From Bradysia coprophila (Eukaryota; Arthropoda; Insecta; Diptera; Sciaridae), in NCBI RefSeq assembly GCF_014529535.1, contig NC_050735.1, positions 4,971,739 through 5,035,738 of the forward strand: DNA of 64,000 nucleotides, in the 5' to 3' direction. Under the pieces are notes generated by a model, which worked only from the letters and a program-made list of their open reading frames with translations, ran no database searches and was not told the origin of the DNA. The first letter of the stretch is position 1; every line of letters begins with the position of its first letter. Below, piece after piece: positions 1-13,504 of this stretch. A program made the translations under genes and the position numbers.

Positions 1-3000
1 TCCAAAAACTCTCAGTTTTTTATGTAACGGTGACCCAGTCTATGTCCATAATTGAGTTCTCAGCATTTTAAAAATATCTTCAATTTTTCAACAACAAACT
101 TTTTTGACATTAAAGCCATTAAAGCCTATGTTGTATATACCTATATTTACATAATAACGTTTGCATTCGTAATTTAAATACAGGTGTGCGTTACCATTCC
201 ACTTTTTTCCGTCTTATCATTTTATAGTTACTAATACATTGCGCCCCATTAACGTCCAAAATATCAAGAAACCATAACTAAATGAATATCGAATATCACA
301 ATAAACAAGTAGCAGAACCGTGTCGTATAATATATAGTGTTCGCATTTTGCTTGGTGATATACAATTACTGCTGAGAGAGTTCATTTGAAACAAAAGCAA
401 AACTTTATTACGAATGAAATACAATATGCTTCCATTCTGATAGATTTTATTATTCTTTTAATTCTGAATGGCTTATGAGTATGAGTAGTCACAATGATTG
501 CAGAGTGCAACCATTAATTAGAGAAATCATACATATTATGTAGGCGCAATCGACATTAATTGTATAATATCATCACGGTTATTGTGTGATGAAAGTAAGA
601 GTGAATTGATCAATGAAATTCTTTTTTCATAAATTTCTTTAAACAATGACATTGCAGAATAATATCAACATAGATTTGGTGTATAGGTCGCACTGTATAA
701 TCGATTCGTATTCCATATACAGGACAATTCTTATAACGCACATATACTTATGGTATCAGAATATTACCGATGCTAATCTGAGAAAAGCAAGCCTGACCAC
801 GCACAAATATTTCCGATGAGGAAAAGGAAATTATCGCGGAAATTGCGCAAAATGATTACACAAAATCAGTCTCGTCCTTGCACTCTCCTATCTCAGCGAT
901 AAGTTATCTGCAAAATAGTGTAATGACCTGACCCAAAGTTCAAAACGGAAGTATTCAATTCACATTAGTCATAATCTGTTAGCAACAGAAAATGACCTCT
1001 CGCTTCTGCTTGCGATTTTATGTAACATGCTAATAAAAATAGATTAAATATCTAGTCAAAGAGCAATGCAATACTATACAATGCCTGGGGAATTACTACT
1101 AGTCGCGAGGGGTAATCAAGCTTTAGATTAAGTGGGATTATTTTGGGACAAATTGGATTTCCTTCGACTAGTCGTCGGTTATGAGTACTCTAGGGAATAG
1201 ATTAAACGGACACTAAAATAATACTAATTTGGGATTCCGTCTGACTCTACAGATTCATTCATCAAATTTCCAAATTCAAATGTTTCATAAATATCGATGA
1301 CAGTACTGTCAATGACATCGTCAATGACATTGTCATTGAAACTCGTTTCGACTGTGCGGAAGATTAAAGTTGACTCGCCTAATACGTGTTTACTATGTAG
1401 GTGTTGGTGTTATGTACGTGTTTACTATGTAGGTGGAAGCACAAAGTTGTAGGGTTTTTGTTAATTTAGTTTTTTCATGTTGCAGATCAGTTGTGATCAG
1501 TGTCAGATATGGTCCAAGGTCTTACATTTGTGCAAGATGAAGTAATTTTTCACCAAGCAATCTAACCTTCCTAAAAAATTGAATTGACGCGTGTAAAAAA
1601 TAAAAATCAAAACCCACTCAAAACCAGTGGCGATTCACTTGTCCAACGGACACTGCATGTGGAAATTAATGTATAATATACTGGTTAAGGGATTTTTATT
1701 TTGACGAGTATTCAGCTAGATCCGAAGGCGAGGGAAACTTACAAACTCTCCAAAACAGTGTGTAGTAAGTTTTACTAGCGAAGAATCCTAGTTACTAGTT
1801 TTACCGAAACTCTCAAGTGACAGTAAGATGTCCCTTATGCTACTAGTATGTAAATTCGAATGGGACAGTTCGATGCAATATATTTACTGAATAATAACGT
1901 GATACGCTTGTTGCTAGCCCCTTTCTGATATGTTGTAATTCCCAAGAAACGGTGTAACTACAGAACACATTCTATATTTCTTTCCCATGTGTTCCGGAGC
2001 CACTCAGGGAAAATTTATGTCCGACATGTTTCTCCAAACATAAACAGTCGTAAATGACTTTACGTTTTTTTTGGGTGTGCGCGTATTTACAATATTTGTA
2101 TACGCGATTGAGTTATACTATTATTATGCACACACCGTATCATATAGTATTTATAGGTATATAAAATGTACACACCGTCGTCGTCGACCGTACCTATTCC
2201 GTTCTGTTAATATATATTTTTTTTTTATTTTCTTTTCGTAATATTATACGGAATTATATCATTTATACAAACCAATATAAATATTGTGATCGTAATATTT
2301 TTGTGGTTTTGATAACAAGAAACTTGTGGCGACCGAGAATGAATATATCACAAATGGAAAACAAATGATTCCGGGAGAGAAAATTTTATTTTATTTTCCC
2401 TGGGTCAATCAGAAGAAATTATATGAAATTAAGAAAATTATTTTCCAAGAAATTGTTCTCGTTCAATCTGTAGATTGCATTTTAAAACATCAGTCATGGA
2501 ATCACGTTCTTCAATCGTTGTAACATTCGCTCTTGTTGGCTTTATAACATTTCATTTTATATTTTTGTTTCCAAATATCATTCGACTCGAAATGATTTAG
2601 ACTTGATTGTTTAAACAAACGTTTTGAAAAATACGAAATACGTGGAAAAAAAATCTCTTTACGCTTCAATTAACATAGTTTTTACTATGTAGATGTTGGT
2701 CTCGATGTTGGTTTTGTTGAATGGAAACTTGAATAAAATTCATAATGTTTTGTGTGCATTACAAAAGTATACAAATTTGACGAGATTTATGGATGATGTT
2801 TACAACAGATATTATCGAACAAACCGTTCTGCCACGGCTGGAAAGTATAAAACGTTGATTATTTAACTAATGTTTTGGACTTGAGTGCGCTTTAACTTAA
2901 TGGAAAGATGATAATTGTACATCAGTAGTGAGAATACGGTGTCACACGTGTCATACCTACTTGGCAAAACGTAGATTGTTTGTCCACTGCTCTCGGTAAA

Positions 3001-5114
3001 CTTTTTAGATCCATGGAATGCAATTGAAAATTAAAATTTTTGTTGTAGGGTCTGGCGTGCCTGACAAGTCTAATTTTCGCATTTTCAGCCCGTTCGCAAG
3101 GCGTAGTTTACCATTAAAAGTTGTATTTTCCATTTAGCTCTTTTATCTATTTTTTTTTAATTAATTTTGGATTTGTTACGAATTTTGTGTCTGCTGATGT
3201 GGACTTTACACTAGGGCTACTCTGGTTAGAGTTCCACCAACGCTCAAAAACAGAAGTGTTAGAAAATATAAGAATGCTAAGACTACACCAGTCTCCATCC
3301 GTGATTTGATGACCAGACTAGGCCTACCTCAGTCTCTCTTTAAGGCTAACACATTTCAGAATTATTACGCTGTCATGAAGAGCTTCATCTTCAAATTGTA
3401 ATTGAATGACATAATTACAATGAAAATCAACATTTTTTGCCAGTTATGCTTCTGTAGAAAAAAGGAAAACAGGGTTTTTTGTGTGGTCTATGGACCGGTA
3501 AAGCGGATACGTCGTTTCTCCGACTATTCTAATCATAATGTTACACGAAAATACCTCCGAGACAAATATTTACCTAACTGTAAATATAAATGGTTTCAGT
3601 CGACACAGGCGATTAGAGCAAGTTTCGTGAATCTCTCTGATGAGAAGTATGCTCTGCCCAAGATAAAATTGCTATAAAATTCGTCCTACTTTAACTGAAT
3701 AACAAGCAATAAATGCCTATAGTCCTACACAATTCCATTCAATGAAGAACCATTGGTACCACGACATGCACGATTTTTTTGTGAGAAATATTTTTTTCGC
3801 TAAGCCAATTTGTCGGAAGTTGTATGCACGCACAGGCAAAAAAAAAATCTCGAGCTCATTGACACTTTATCACAAAATGTGTGGCTTTGGCATAAAATGC
3901 ACTTGAATGTCATCAAGTTATTTCCATTTTAATGTTGTTCAACGCTTTTTACAAGACTTCCACCATGTGGGTGGGGGATATTATGAGCATTCACTCTCGT
4001 GCTTGTCTTTTTTAAACTTATTTTTTGTGTGTACGGTCGAGATTATTTTTTCGACAGTAATCTGTATTGAACACTAAGTATAGTACTTTATACTCAATGA
4101 ACATAATGAACGGTAATGATTTTCTTTTTTTTGACTGTTTAGTGTGGTGCGCGTGTAATAAATACAATCTCTTGACAAATAGGCGCACTGATTTCGATTG
4201 AATGAAAATCAGATGCGTTTATTATTTCTATTCATTGTTTGGATAGTGTGTTTGGATGTGATTTATGGCCGTCCATCATTCAATTTGGTTCAGTGAGTGT
4301 GTTAGAGGGCGTTTTGTTTTAAACATTTAAAATTAATGGATAGAACAACAAATAAATTTGAAATCTGAATGCTTGTACGTCTATTACAACAAAATTTATA
4401 GTTTTATGAAATGGCTAGACCAATTTTCTGGTTCTGAAAGACTGGATGGATTAGCAAATTACTTTTTTTTAGGTTTTTTTTTACATTTCAAGTGAAACAA
4501 CGGTGAAACTGTTGTTACAGCTCATGCATATCGAGTACGAGTTTTTTTTTTCGTAAAAAGTAGAAACAATAAATGAAAGATAATCTGTCCCTTTATTCGT
4601 TCATATAAATTATGTTCCACTTCAAAAATCAGTCAATTGTACAGAACAAGCTTGATAGAACTTGGTGATAGATTATGGTATGGGCAATGGAATGAACGAT
4701 ATTACTACAAACGTTCGAAGGTTGAACTTTCGGTTCTTAATTTTAGTAACGATCGAAGTGTATGTCCGTTTGGAGTACATTTTGTCATGGTAACTTCCAT
4801 AGTAACAATTTCGGTAAAACAAACGTTTTACGCAAGAGTTCAGTATATGGTTTCTAAAAACCTTCTCAGTAGTAAGTTCCGATAACGTAATTACTCGTTC
4901 GATAAGACCCTTTGAGAGATACTATCACCTGGAGAGTAAAAATTTATTATAACAACTTGGGTGGCCAACAGTCTACCGAATCTACTACCGAAAAAACAGT
5001 TCTGATATGAGACATGTCGACTGGTGAATGAGTGGTTACAGATCGTTCAGTAGAGATGACTCGTGGCTCGGCATCGACACCTACACGGAATAGCCAGATT
5101 CCTTTACGAGTATG
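1..5114. other. AT-rich intergenic stretch, no supported gene
   Basis: No reading frame here shows a recognisable domain, splice pair or conserved motif. The frames present are short (60-90 codons) and low in complexity. Short direct repeats occur near 1290-1350 and 1383-1434. A T-rich stretch precedes 2230. Confidence 0.6.
1383..1434. repeat. 21-base direct repeat, two copies
   Basis: The same 21 bases occur at 1383-1403 and 1414-1434, separated by 10 bases. A partly similar phrase recurs near 2680. It looks like a small local duplication with no evident function. Confidence 0.7.
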
Positions 5115-5350
5115 TACAGGAAAGGGCAATTAAATTTCAGTCGAAATTTGCTTCAGCTGTTTTTCAGCTGGTTCACAGGTTCACTCCTACAAACAAAACT
5201 GGCTATGAGTGTTGTAAACGGATTATTAACAGAACAGGCTTACGCTGCACGTAGACAGTAGAAGCGTGTAAACATGCGTAGCAAGTTTTGTTTGTATGAG
5301 TGAATCAGCTGAAGTAAATTTCGTCCGAAATTTGATTGTCCTTTCCTGTA
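5115..5350. repeat. MITE-like inverted repeat
   Basis: The left arm (5115 to about 5160) and right arm (about 5305-5350) are imperfect reverse complements of roughly 44 bases. They begin TACAGGAAAGG and end CCTTTCCTGTA. The core has no coding potential. The inner arm phrase TTGCTTCAGCTG also occurs in the element at 48174-48419, so the two may belong to one non-autonomous DNA-transposon group. Confidence 0.7.
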
Positions 5351-8300
5351 GCATAGGAGTAGACCTGTATTGAATTCTATAATCAATCACTGGCTGCTAT
5401 ACCACGAGCAAGGCAGGCGAAGTGGATTGGTTTAGGTTATCGAGGAGATAAAGATGTTAATGGTGACTGAACTGACAAATGCTATTGCTGCAACACTGTC
5501 TGATCAAGGTCCTAATATTGTCTTTAAACGTAACGTATGAATGTAATTACCGAATGCTAATTGTGCGTACTAATTTCCTTCTGTATCTATATGTTCAAGC
5601 CTTGTTCGTAATCGATTCATTTAAATACTCAATGAGCATTAAGCATTCTCATGACGGATATTGAAAACGAATGCAAACAATGAAGAAGAAACGAAAAAAA
5701 AAAATTCAAATTATAATCGATGCAGATACACAAAGCGGATTAAATAAGTGGAAGATTGTAATGGCAATGGAACATAAGCCAAAAGTATTTTCATTGTTTT
5801 GCATTCAGTGTGCCAAAGAACAGTAATTGATCTGGTCATGGATATTCAATTACTGTTTCTTAAAATTGACTGAAACATGAATCACCAGTAACATCGTCTG
5901 TTGATGTGCGTTGCAATCTGAACGAACGATTTTGTTTTCAGCAATTCAAATTTGAGATTTTTTAAAATTCATAAGAATTGCAGCTTTTTCGATGCAGTCT
6001 TATGTCGCATTTCTTGTTTTTTTTTTAGTCGCAGATGAAGTGATTTGCATTTCGACTGAACGTGCCGGTATTTCCAGTATAGCAAATATGAAAACTAAAA
6101 CGAGACTTCATTCCAATAATTTAACAGATGAGTCGCAAGAAAATGAAATCAGTCGTAAAAATGCTAATAAGTTTGTGGTATACGGAATAGTCCAGTATGA
6201 CGATCGATAAATAGATGTTTTTCGCTTGAAAAGAAAAAAAACGGCAAACACAACATTTAACACATCAAATCGATTTTATGATCCATTCTCTCTGTCCGGA
6301 ACAGTCAACATATTTTATAATGAAAAATACAGATCTCGCTAATTGGTCAAAAAGACGTGAATTAGCATCATCATTTTCTGTATGGTTTGTGAAAAAGTCA
6401 TGAATAAATTCGACGACACAACAATCGTCGAAACAGAAAATATTCCATCGGACATAAAAACAGTTGTGCTTGTGCAGTCACAACCGTAAAGAATATAATT
6501 TTCATTTAATAATCGTTTACATTGCCCGAGAATTTCCTGCGAAAATGTTTTCGTTTTTGTGTCTTAAGACAATGCATTGTTTTGTTTACAAGTCGGTACA
6601 GAGTGTGTGCTGTTATATTATTGAATGGATGAAACGTAGCACACTGACCATAACACAATGGAATATTAAATTTTAATTAGTTTTCTCTCGGAACTGGGAA
6701 AACGAATTTTACGCACCATTAAAGTAGCGTACGTAATAGCACTCGAAAATATACAGTCAGTCATTAGTGGCAAAAATGAACGGCTGAAACGAAAAACGCA
6801 ATTCTAACAAACTGTTTAGGTAGAAATATACCTGTTTTTAGTGACGAATATATCAATTAAAATTTTCTGATATCGTCTGTCTATATTCAGCCAGCGCTCA
6901 ATGGCAACGACTAAACATGTACATGTACAACACATTCGTTCATTTGAATGATAGTATATATTTGTTTAAATGGCGAAATTATTATTTTTTTGTTCCTTTT
7001 GGTCAACGGTCAACGTCGAGTCGGTGCTTATGAATCTGTAAGACTTTAAGAAATGCAGAACGGGAAAACATTTTGTAATAAAACACACAGAGATCCGATG
7101 AAATAATAATTCCAAGAGACACATACAAGTGAGCAACATGCCAAGAAAATCAACGAAAAAACCACTTACGATTGATTCTTACATAAAACCTCTCGTGGTA
7201 AATAAGCAAGTTATTGAGAAAATTTGCATCGTTGTAGTTATATTTAGCCTACATCACAGTCATTAATTATAAAAAAAACTTTTTTTTTCGAGAAAAAAAT
7301 GTCCAATCAAGTTCTTTTACACACAACAAACAGTAGCACCACACACATATATTCGAGAATCTTCAAAAAAAAAACTTTTTCTTCCAACACGACGAAATGG
7401 CTCATTGATTTATTTGGTACACAAAGACCTTAATGAACGGCGCATAATTGATGGATTTTCGTATGGTTTCCGTTAAGACTTAACTTGTTAATTGGTAATT
7501 TTACTTACTTTTTGTGTCAGATGAATTACAAACTAGGATTAAACACGAAAATAGGCAACACAATCCGACAATAACACTACACACTTTCGCCATTTTAAAT
7601 ACACTGTTGAATCCTATACCGTAGTAGTTTTCTTGGAGCTTAGGGCTTTGGCACAAAAGATTTTATTGTTGTTATTGTATGTGTCTATATAATCACAGAA
7701 GTATAGCAAAAGGAGAAAAAAAAACGAATCAGCGGTGTCGACTTTCGCGGGATCGCATACAAAATCACTTATTTGTCATCAAATGCAATCAGCTTTGGTT
7801 AATGTAGACAATCACATATAGCTGACCGTATCATAATTATGAAAACTCGGCTACTAGGCACATTTTCCACCGAACTTACGAATATGACACACGATTTTGT
7901 TTCTTCTGATCTGTTGCCCCTTCTGGTCTAGATCAGACTTCGACGCCTTTGCAGAATAAGGTGTCAGTGTGAGTTGAATGAGTTAGTTCAATGAATGGAA
8001 ATATTCATTGAATGAAATGGAACCGCATATGGGTGTACGTTCACGTTTGAAGACATTCTCTGATGGTTGATTTTAAAAGTTATTTTGTGAATTGAATTTC
8101 AATTTTCAAATCGATCGAGCTTCCGTCGAAGTACACCGGTTTGTATCCTCCTCGTTTCAGAAATATAAGATGAACTGTTGAGAGTTATGAATAAGTGTAA
8201 TTGGTGCTAATGAAACTCACCAATCTCACCAGACTCACCAGTCTAAAAGCCTCACAACCGTATTTCAAGTTCTCATTCATCAGAGGAATTAAGTCAATAA

Positions 8301-8775
8301 AATTCACTATCCAGCGCCGGCATGACTCGAAAAAGCCCAGCAACTACTTATTAGCTTGCTTATTTGTAATAACAATTATATAATATTCATTCAAATATCT
8401 AGAAATCGCCCGAATTCATAGTACCAGTCCGGGTCTGTGTAACATTTTTATCTCATTATATTGATGATAGATTTCTGTCTAGGGATTTGCTGAACCCATC
8501 ACGACTAAGTTATTGTTCATTTAATACCAAAAGTAATTATGCATTTATAGTGCACGAACCACTGTCCGCTCTGGTAGCCCTGTTATAAAAACGTACAACA
8601 GGAGCGCGCAGTGACACATAAATGTCAATGACTGTCAAATGTCTTCGATCTTACTATTTGAAAACAAGAATTCTCGGAATTAAAACTAGACCAAGTGGAC
8701 TCCATTCACAATCAATGGCCACTCAATAACTGTATTGACTTCAAAAGCTAAGTAAAATCCGCAAACGTAACCCAA
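5351..8775. other. Intergenic stretch, one weak secreted-peptide frame
   Basis: Apart from the doubtful frame at 5992-6210 I see no gene. The stretch is AT-rich with homopolymer runs and no clear inverted repeat. Confidence 0.5.
5992..6210 (+). CDS. Possible small secreted peptide (72 aa), doubtful
   Basis: An ATG-initiated frame begins with a hydrophobic segment that could act as a signal peptide: residues 3-13 are almost all V, A, F or L, and C19 is followed by a small polar region. The rest is hydrophilic and rich in N, S, E and K. I recognise no family, see no splice partner and find no compelling start context. In AT-rich DNA a frame of this length is expected by chance, so this is only a candidate. 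Confidence 0.15.
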   Translation: MQSYVAFLVFFLVADEVICISTERAGISSIANMKTKTRLHSNNLTDESQENEISRKNANKFVVYGIVQYDDR

Positions 8776-9177
8776 ATGACACCGTTTGACGATTTTGCAT
8801 ACCTGGTAAATAATGTGTTTCTGCTGGGAGAAGAGCCGACAATCGAGGATTTTATCCTTCTAATTGGTACAGTCGTCGCATTCATTGCATTCATACTGTG
8901 GTGTTGCTTTCCCATCCATCCGAAGGTAGCTGAAACATAAAATATACTTTTGTCATGTTGCCGTGTGTTTTTGAAAATGTGTCCCATTCATTAATCCAAC
9001 CACTCATTGATTCTGACATTCATTGATTAACAGGAAAACAACGGCCATCAGCAGTTTGCATGTAAATCTTTGCAGCATTCACTATCGTCACAGCAAATTA
9101 AAAATGGTGTGACCAACGGAGGAGCTCAATTGCACTATGGTGTTAAGAACGACCATTCGTATCATTGTTGCGGCTAG
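8776..9177 (+). CDS. Small single-pass membrane protein, two exons, 97 aa
   Basis: Exon 1 (8776-8925) carries 50 whole codons and ends AAG|GTAGCT. Exon 2 (9034-9177) follows an ACAG acceptor and ends in TAG; the 108-base intron is phase 0. An in-frame stop at 8749-8751 limits the protein upstream. The predicted product has an acidic N-terminal segment of about 25 residues. A strongly hydrophobic helix follows at about residues 26-45 and ends in a Trp-Cys-Cys cluster. A polar tail of about 50 residues is rich in H, N, Q and S and ends with two cysteines. This layout suits a one-pass membrane protein with juxtamembrane cysteines that could be palmitoylated, which is inference. I do not recognise the family. 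Support comes from the clean splice pair, frame continuity and the sensible topology. Confidence 0.55.
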
Positions 9178-11123
9178 TATTAAGTATGAATGGTATGCGG
9201 AGTGTAAGTTCTTATTTATTGCAATTTAATTTTTACGCAGCAACTTTGAAATGACTAAGTTGTTTAGACTCATAGATTCAGAACCTTTGAATGTAAACTT
9301 TGCTTACATTTTCCTTTGACTAAGAAAAATGTTCTTTAGTATTGTGTAGGGAATGGGGATTGGGGATGGATGGTACAATGTTAAGGTAAATGGTATGATC
9401 TTCATTGTACGCAAACAGTATGTATAAAATTCAGAATTCATGTTATTTGTGGCTCCTGTACGAATCGAATTGTATAAGTCGGTCGTCGGTATAAAAATCA
9501 TTGTATTAGCATCAATTATATGTCAAATTAATAATGTGTAGCGAATAATTCCAACTGTAGAAAAATTAAAGAAAAAGTCCAACCAATTAGCTTGGGAATC
9601 ATCTTCATCAGACGTTAACGATTACATCATTATCATTCGATCAGTCGTTCGACACAACGCAAGATGTGTACTACGTTAACGTTATGTCCTTATTTAGTAA
9701 TTGCGGATTACCAATGTTTGACTGTTGTTTATGTTGTTTTTAGCTCGGATTTTATTTCTGTCGACTCACTCAATGACTTGGTTATTTACAACAGTGTCAG
9801 AGCAAAGATTTGAGAGTAAATCTAAATCTAAAGTAAATTGCAAGAAAAAAATCCATGCTAAGCTCTTGGTTAACATGGCATAGGCTACACTCATCTCAAA
9901 ACACTTATTTACAATATTCATGCTGTTTTTCTTAGTCCCACACTTCCACACTCGGATTTAATGATTATACGCGTAGAGTGAGACACCTACATAAACAATG
10001 TTCTCAGAGTGTGTGTAACATGTTTTGAGAAGTGGGACTATAGGAATTTAAGAAAAACAAACAAACAAGTTTGAGGTGAGTGTATCTTGTCCTACAAGTG
10101 TAGAGATTCTCTACTAGAAAATGAATTCTTGAATAATTTCTTTAATAGTTTTGGTATTGATTTCTTTGAGCTAATCCATTAACCTACAAATTATGATGAG
10201 TTACACAGAGCTCTACCTTTTTTGCAAGACTGCCACTCTAATTTCCTCATCTCTTGGGGTTGCGAACTTGATTCCCTAGTTTCAGAAGATATAGAACACA
10301 ATTACTTTTAGTCGTGTAAAGCCTCCTGACTACTACACAGTTTCCAAATTAGTGTAAGTTAAGACAAGTGCCGGATAAATGTAGAAAATTCTTTATCGCT
10401 CGAAAGAAAATTATTCGGAAGTTTGAAGAAAGTCCTCTGAAAAATATAGACAATTGAAGAAATTCACTAAAGATCCGTTAAACCCCCTAAAAATGTCGAT
10501 AGAAAACCCGTGTCGTTGAAAAAGAATCGTTGAAAGCTGTATAAAGAAAATCGTCTGATGAGAAGATTCCGCAGGAAATCTTTGTCACTCAAATTTACAG
10601 TTATTTTCATCTCGGCCTGTTTTCAACTATAATTCTATAAGGAAACTGTTTCTTTTGATATAATTGTTCTTACTACACTCAGTGTCATTAAAACAATCAG
10701 GAAGCCGAGCTAGTCAGGCTTGTTCAATAATTATAATTTAAGTAAAGAATTTGGGATGCTACAAAAACACCTTGACTATTTTAGCCATCCCATTATAGTC
10801 TGATTATTATTTATTGTTCACTTACATAAATCGTCGCATTATTCTAGTCTTCGCAAGAAATGAACAAATTTTTTGATATTTTTTATTTTAAAAATTAAAT
10901 CTCCTAGTCGTAGACATAATAATTATTTTTTCTCTTAAATTAATTAATAAAATGTAATCCTGATTCTCAAGAAGTAATGTAAACTAATAATCTTATTTTA
11001 AGTAACAAGACTTCATGTAATATTTTTTATTGATCCAATAAAATTTTTGAAACTTCCAAATCACCTTTTTATTTCAATCGTCACAGTGTTTCCACTTCCA
11101 GCATCGCCAACGCAAATATTTTA

Positions 11124-11305
11124 AGACTGAAAAATATCAATCGATGATAAAATTTGTAAATAATCGATACAATATAAATCGATAATCGATTAATATCAAC
11201 TGACAATATAATTATCAGTCAATATTTATCGTGTTATATTTACCGATTATTAGTCGATATTTATGATTTATATTTTATCAATCGAATGAATTATCGAACA
11301 TGCCT
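11124..11305 (-). repeat. ATCGAT-rich MITE, copy 1
   Basis: The stretch is built of ATCGAT, TATCAATCGA and AATCGATA phrases and ends near GAACATGCCT. Its reverse complement aligns with 16572-16823 from the ATGTTCGATAATTCATT edge through to the TATTTTTCAG edge, so the two are opposite-strand copies of one element. No coding capacity. Confidence 0.7.
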
Positions 11306-11724
11306 ATTTGAAAACTGATGAAATTTTAGAGTGCTATCGGTTTCTATTGAGGAGGATCAGGTCTCCGACTCTCCGACATAAATTTTTCTGTACTGAATTT
11401 TCAACTTTTTTACAACAAAGAGCCAGGTTGACCTGAAAAACCAGATCAGGTAGTTTCTTTTGACCTGGTTCATGAAATTCCAGGACCTTTCGGCCTCAGC
11501 ATGTAAAATGTAATACATAGCTCGGGAGTAAAATGTGTTAGTTGAGCAATCTGAGTGAGCCTGGACATACAATTCAGATCTAGTATGCTGTGAGACAAAA
11601 GGATTTTATTGTTTTAGTTTGTTCTAAATCATCTTAGCATTAAGTCGTTCTTTAAATAAACACGTATTTTGTAGCTCTGACTTTTACTTCGACAGTACTG
11701 GAAACCAGTAAAACCAACAAAACG

Positions 11725-11820
11725 AAAAGTCACTTCTACGTGATTATGGACCTCGGCTTCGTCTCAACCAAATTTCACACGTAAGCTCTCACTTTTTCTC
11801 ACAAGTTATGTAAATGACTA
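11725..11820 (+). repeat. Dispersed repeat, copy 1 (CGGCTTCG family)
   Basis: This resembles 61210-61400 in the same orientation and 52498-52680 in the opposite one. Shared phrases include GACCTCGGCTTCG, TTCACACG and a run ending near a TTATGTAA or TTATATAA block. It is probably a short non-autonomous element; its ends are not resolved in this copy. Confidence 0.5.
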
Positions 11821-11934
11821 TTCTTAGATTTAATTGTAACACATGCCAACGCAGTTCCAACAACCTTCATACGCGAAACGTCAAGGATGCAACCGAGGAT
11901 GCAACATAAAAAAAATCTTTTTCATGTGTCGGGG

Positions 11935-12110
11935 CCGAAAATGGGGGAGTTTTGAGATTTTTCTCTGGTTTTCGACCCCTTACATGAAATTTTTTTTTTG
12001 TGTGTATCTGTTTTGGACGATTGATTTTAGGCACGTTCGCATGTAGCCCGAACGAAGTGACTCGCGAAATTACCTAAAAACAATCGTTCAAAACAGATAC
12101 ACAAATAACT
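11935..12110. repeat. Foldback repeat, TTTTAGGCA/TGCCTAAAA family, copy 1
   Basis: The arm around 12005-12035 (TTTTGGACGATTGATTTTAG) is inverted at about 12070-12095 (CTAAAAACAATCGTTCAAAA). The loop contains a GTAGCCCGAACGAAGT-like block. Related copies lie at 13300-13435 and 50235-50412. Confidence 0.6.
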
Positions 12111-12864
12111 AATATTCACCCGTAACTTGGGCTCAGAATTTTTTGTGATCTGCTGAGGGTTTGCATTACCTTCAGTGTTTATATATTTTGAAAATAGGGC
12201 CTACTGTCTCTACATTTTCTGTTGGCACTTTCCGCAACACTATGCGATTTTTCAATGTTACTCGTGGTTAATATACAACACCCATACTTCAAACATATGT
12301 ACCAAATCAAGCCTTTTTATTCAAAATAACATTTTTAAACAGGCAATTTTGGTTAAAAATAAAAAATCCGTTCTATTAATAGATCATAATGTACACTATT
12401 TTCGCATTCTATTTCAACATTTGTTCAAATAAAGAGTTGAAAACACATTGTTTTTCGTCATTTAAATATTTTGTTGCGTACGGGATGGGGTACATAGGTG
12501 TGTTTGACAAATATCGAATATTTTTGTGAAGGCGAGACCGTATACGTACAGAATAATGAATCTAATAGGATAATTAAAAATTGGTACCGACCTCTTCGAT
12601 ATTGATCGTGTTCGTTTCGAATACTTTGAAATCAATATATCGTCAGATTCTGTCTGTATTCTTTGTTCACCACTAAAAGTTACTTGATCATAATTTCCGA
12701 AGACGACAGGTAGGTCGTTAAAACAGTTATCGAATCCGTTACTTTTGATTTAACCTAAGTAAATATTTTCAACAGGTTAAAATAAAGTTATTTATGCAGC
12801 TCGAGATCATTATGTTCGAAAACTTTAGATCCATCTGTTGCAAAAAACGTTGTATGAATCGCGG

Positions 12865-12954
12865 TGCGAAGTACTTGATTAGGCTCACGATGTGTATTAT
12901 GACACACGGCCTGCGGCCTTGCACATCTACTAGAGCCTAATAAAGTACTTCGCA
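12865..12954. repeat. Hairpin, arms about 22 bases
   Basis: TGCGAAGTACTTGATTAGGC at the left is matched by the inverted GCCTAATAAAGTACTTCGCA at the right, with a short loop that itself contains GGCCTGCGGCC. It is likely a MITE or foldback relic. Confidence 0.7.
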
Positions 12955-12970
12955 CTCGATGTCAAAAATT

Positions 12971-13504
12971 CACGCCGTAAGTGCGGTCGAAATTCAAAAT
13001 GGAAAGTGCGGAGGACTTTCTAACGTAGCGTCATTTTCATACAATGAAGCGTTGAAATGTATTTTGTGCCACCGAGAATTGAAATACGACGGATTTCAAT
13101 ATCGATAACTAGATTGAAATGTCCAAAATTACAACTCGAAAATTACAACACTCGTTTTCATGGCTTATTACAACACTCAAACCAGTGTTGAAATGAAATT
13201 CGTATGAGTTATTACAGCATTCGCTTTAAAAAAATGCAAAGCAACGTGATCGATCAAATTCGAAGAGTGATTGCTTACAATGAAAATTCTGAATTTTTGT
13301 GCATTTGTCTATTTCAATTCTCGGTTGGCACAAAGCATGATGTGTTACACGTATTGTAACACTTCGTCACTTCGTTCGGGCTACAACTCGCGAAATTGCC
13401 TAAAAACAATCGTCCAAAACAGATACAAAAATAACAATTTCGGTTCCATTTTTCATCGAATCGTTCACTTAAAATTCAAATTTTAGGCACACTTACGGCG
13501 TGAA
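12971..13504. repeat. MITE with CGCCGTAAGTG ends, interrupted by an insertion
   Basis: The ends are inverted: CACGCCGTAAGTG at 12971 and CACTTACGGCGTG at about 13490-13502. An uninterrupted relative of about 156 bases lies at 62531-62686. Comparison places an insertion of about 370 bases at roughly 13065-13437 here. The inserted piece contains a copy of the repeat seen at 11935 and 50235, so this is an element within an element. Confidence 0.7.

Noticed and set aside
2050-2340. Possible LTR-like edge followed by a TGGCGACC phrase
   Set aside because: The composition and the phrase recall the junction of an LTR and a primer-binding site, but no second LTR and no recognisable element genes were found. 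Too weak to list as a fossil.
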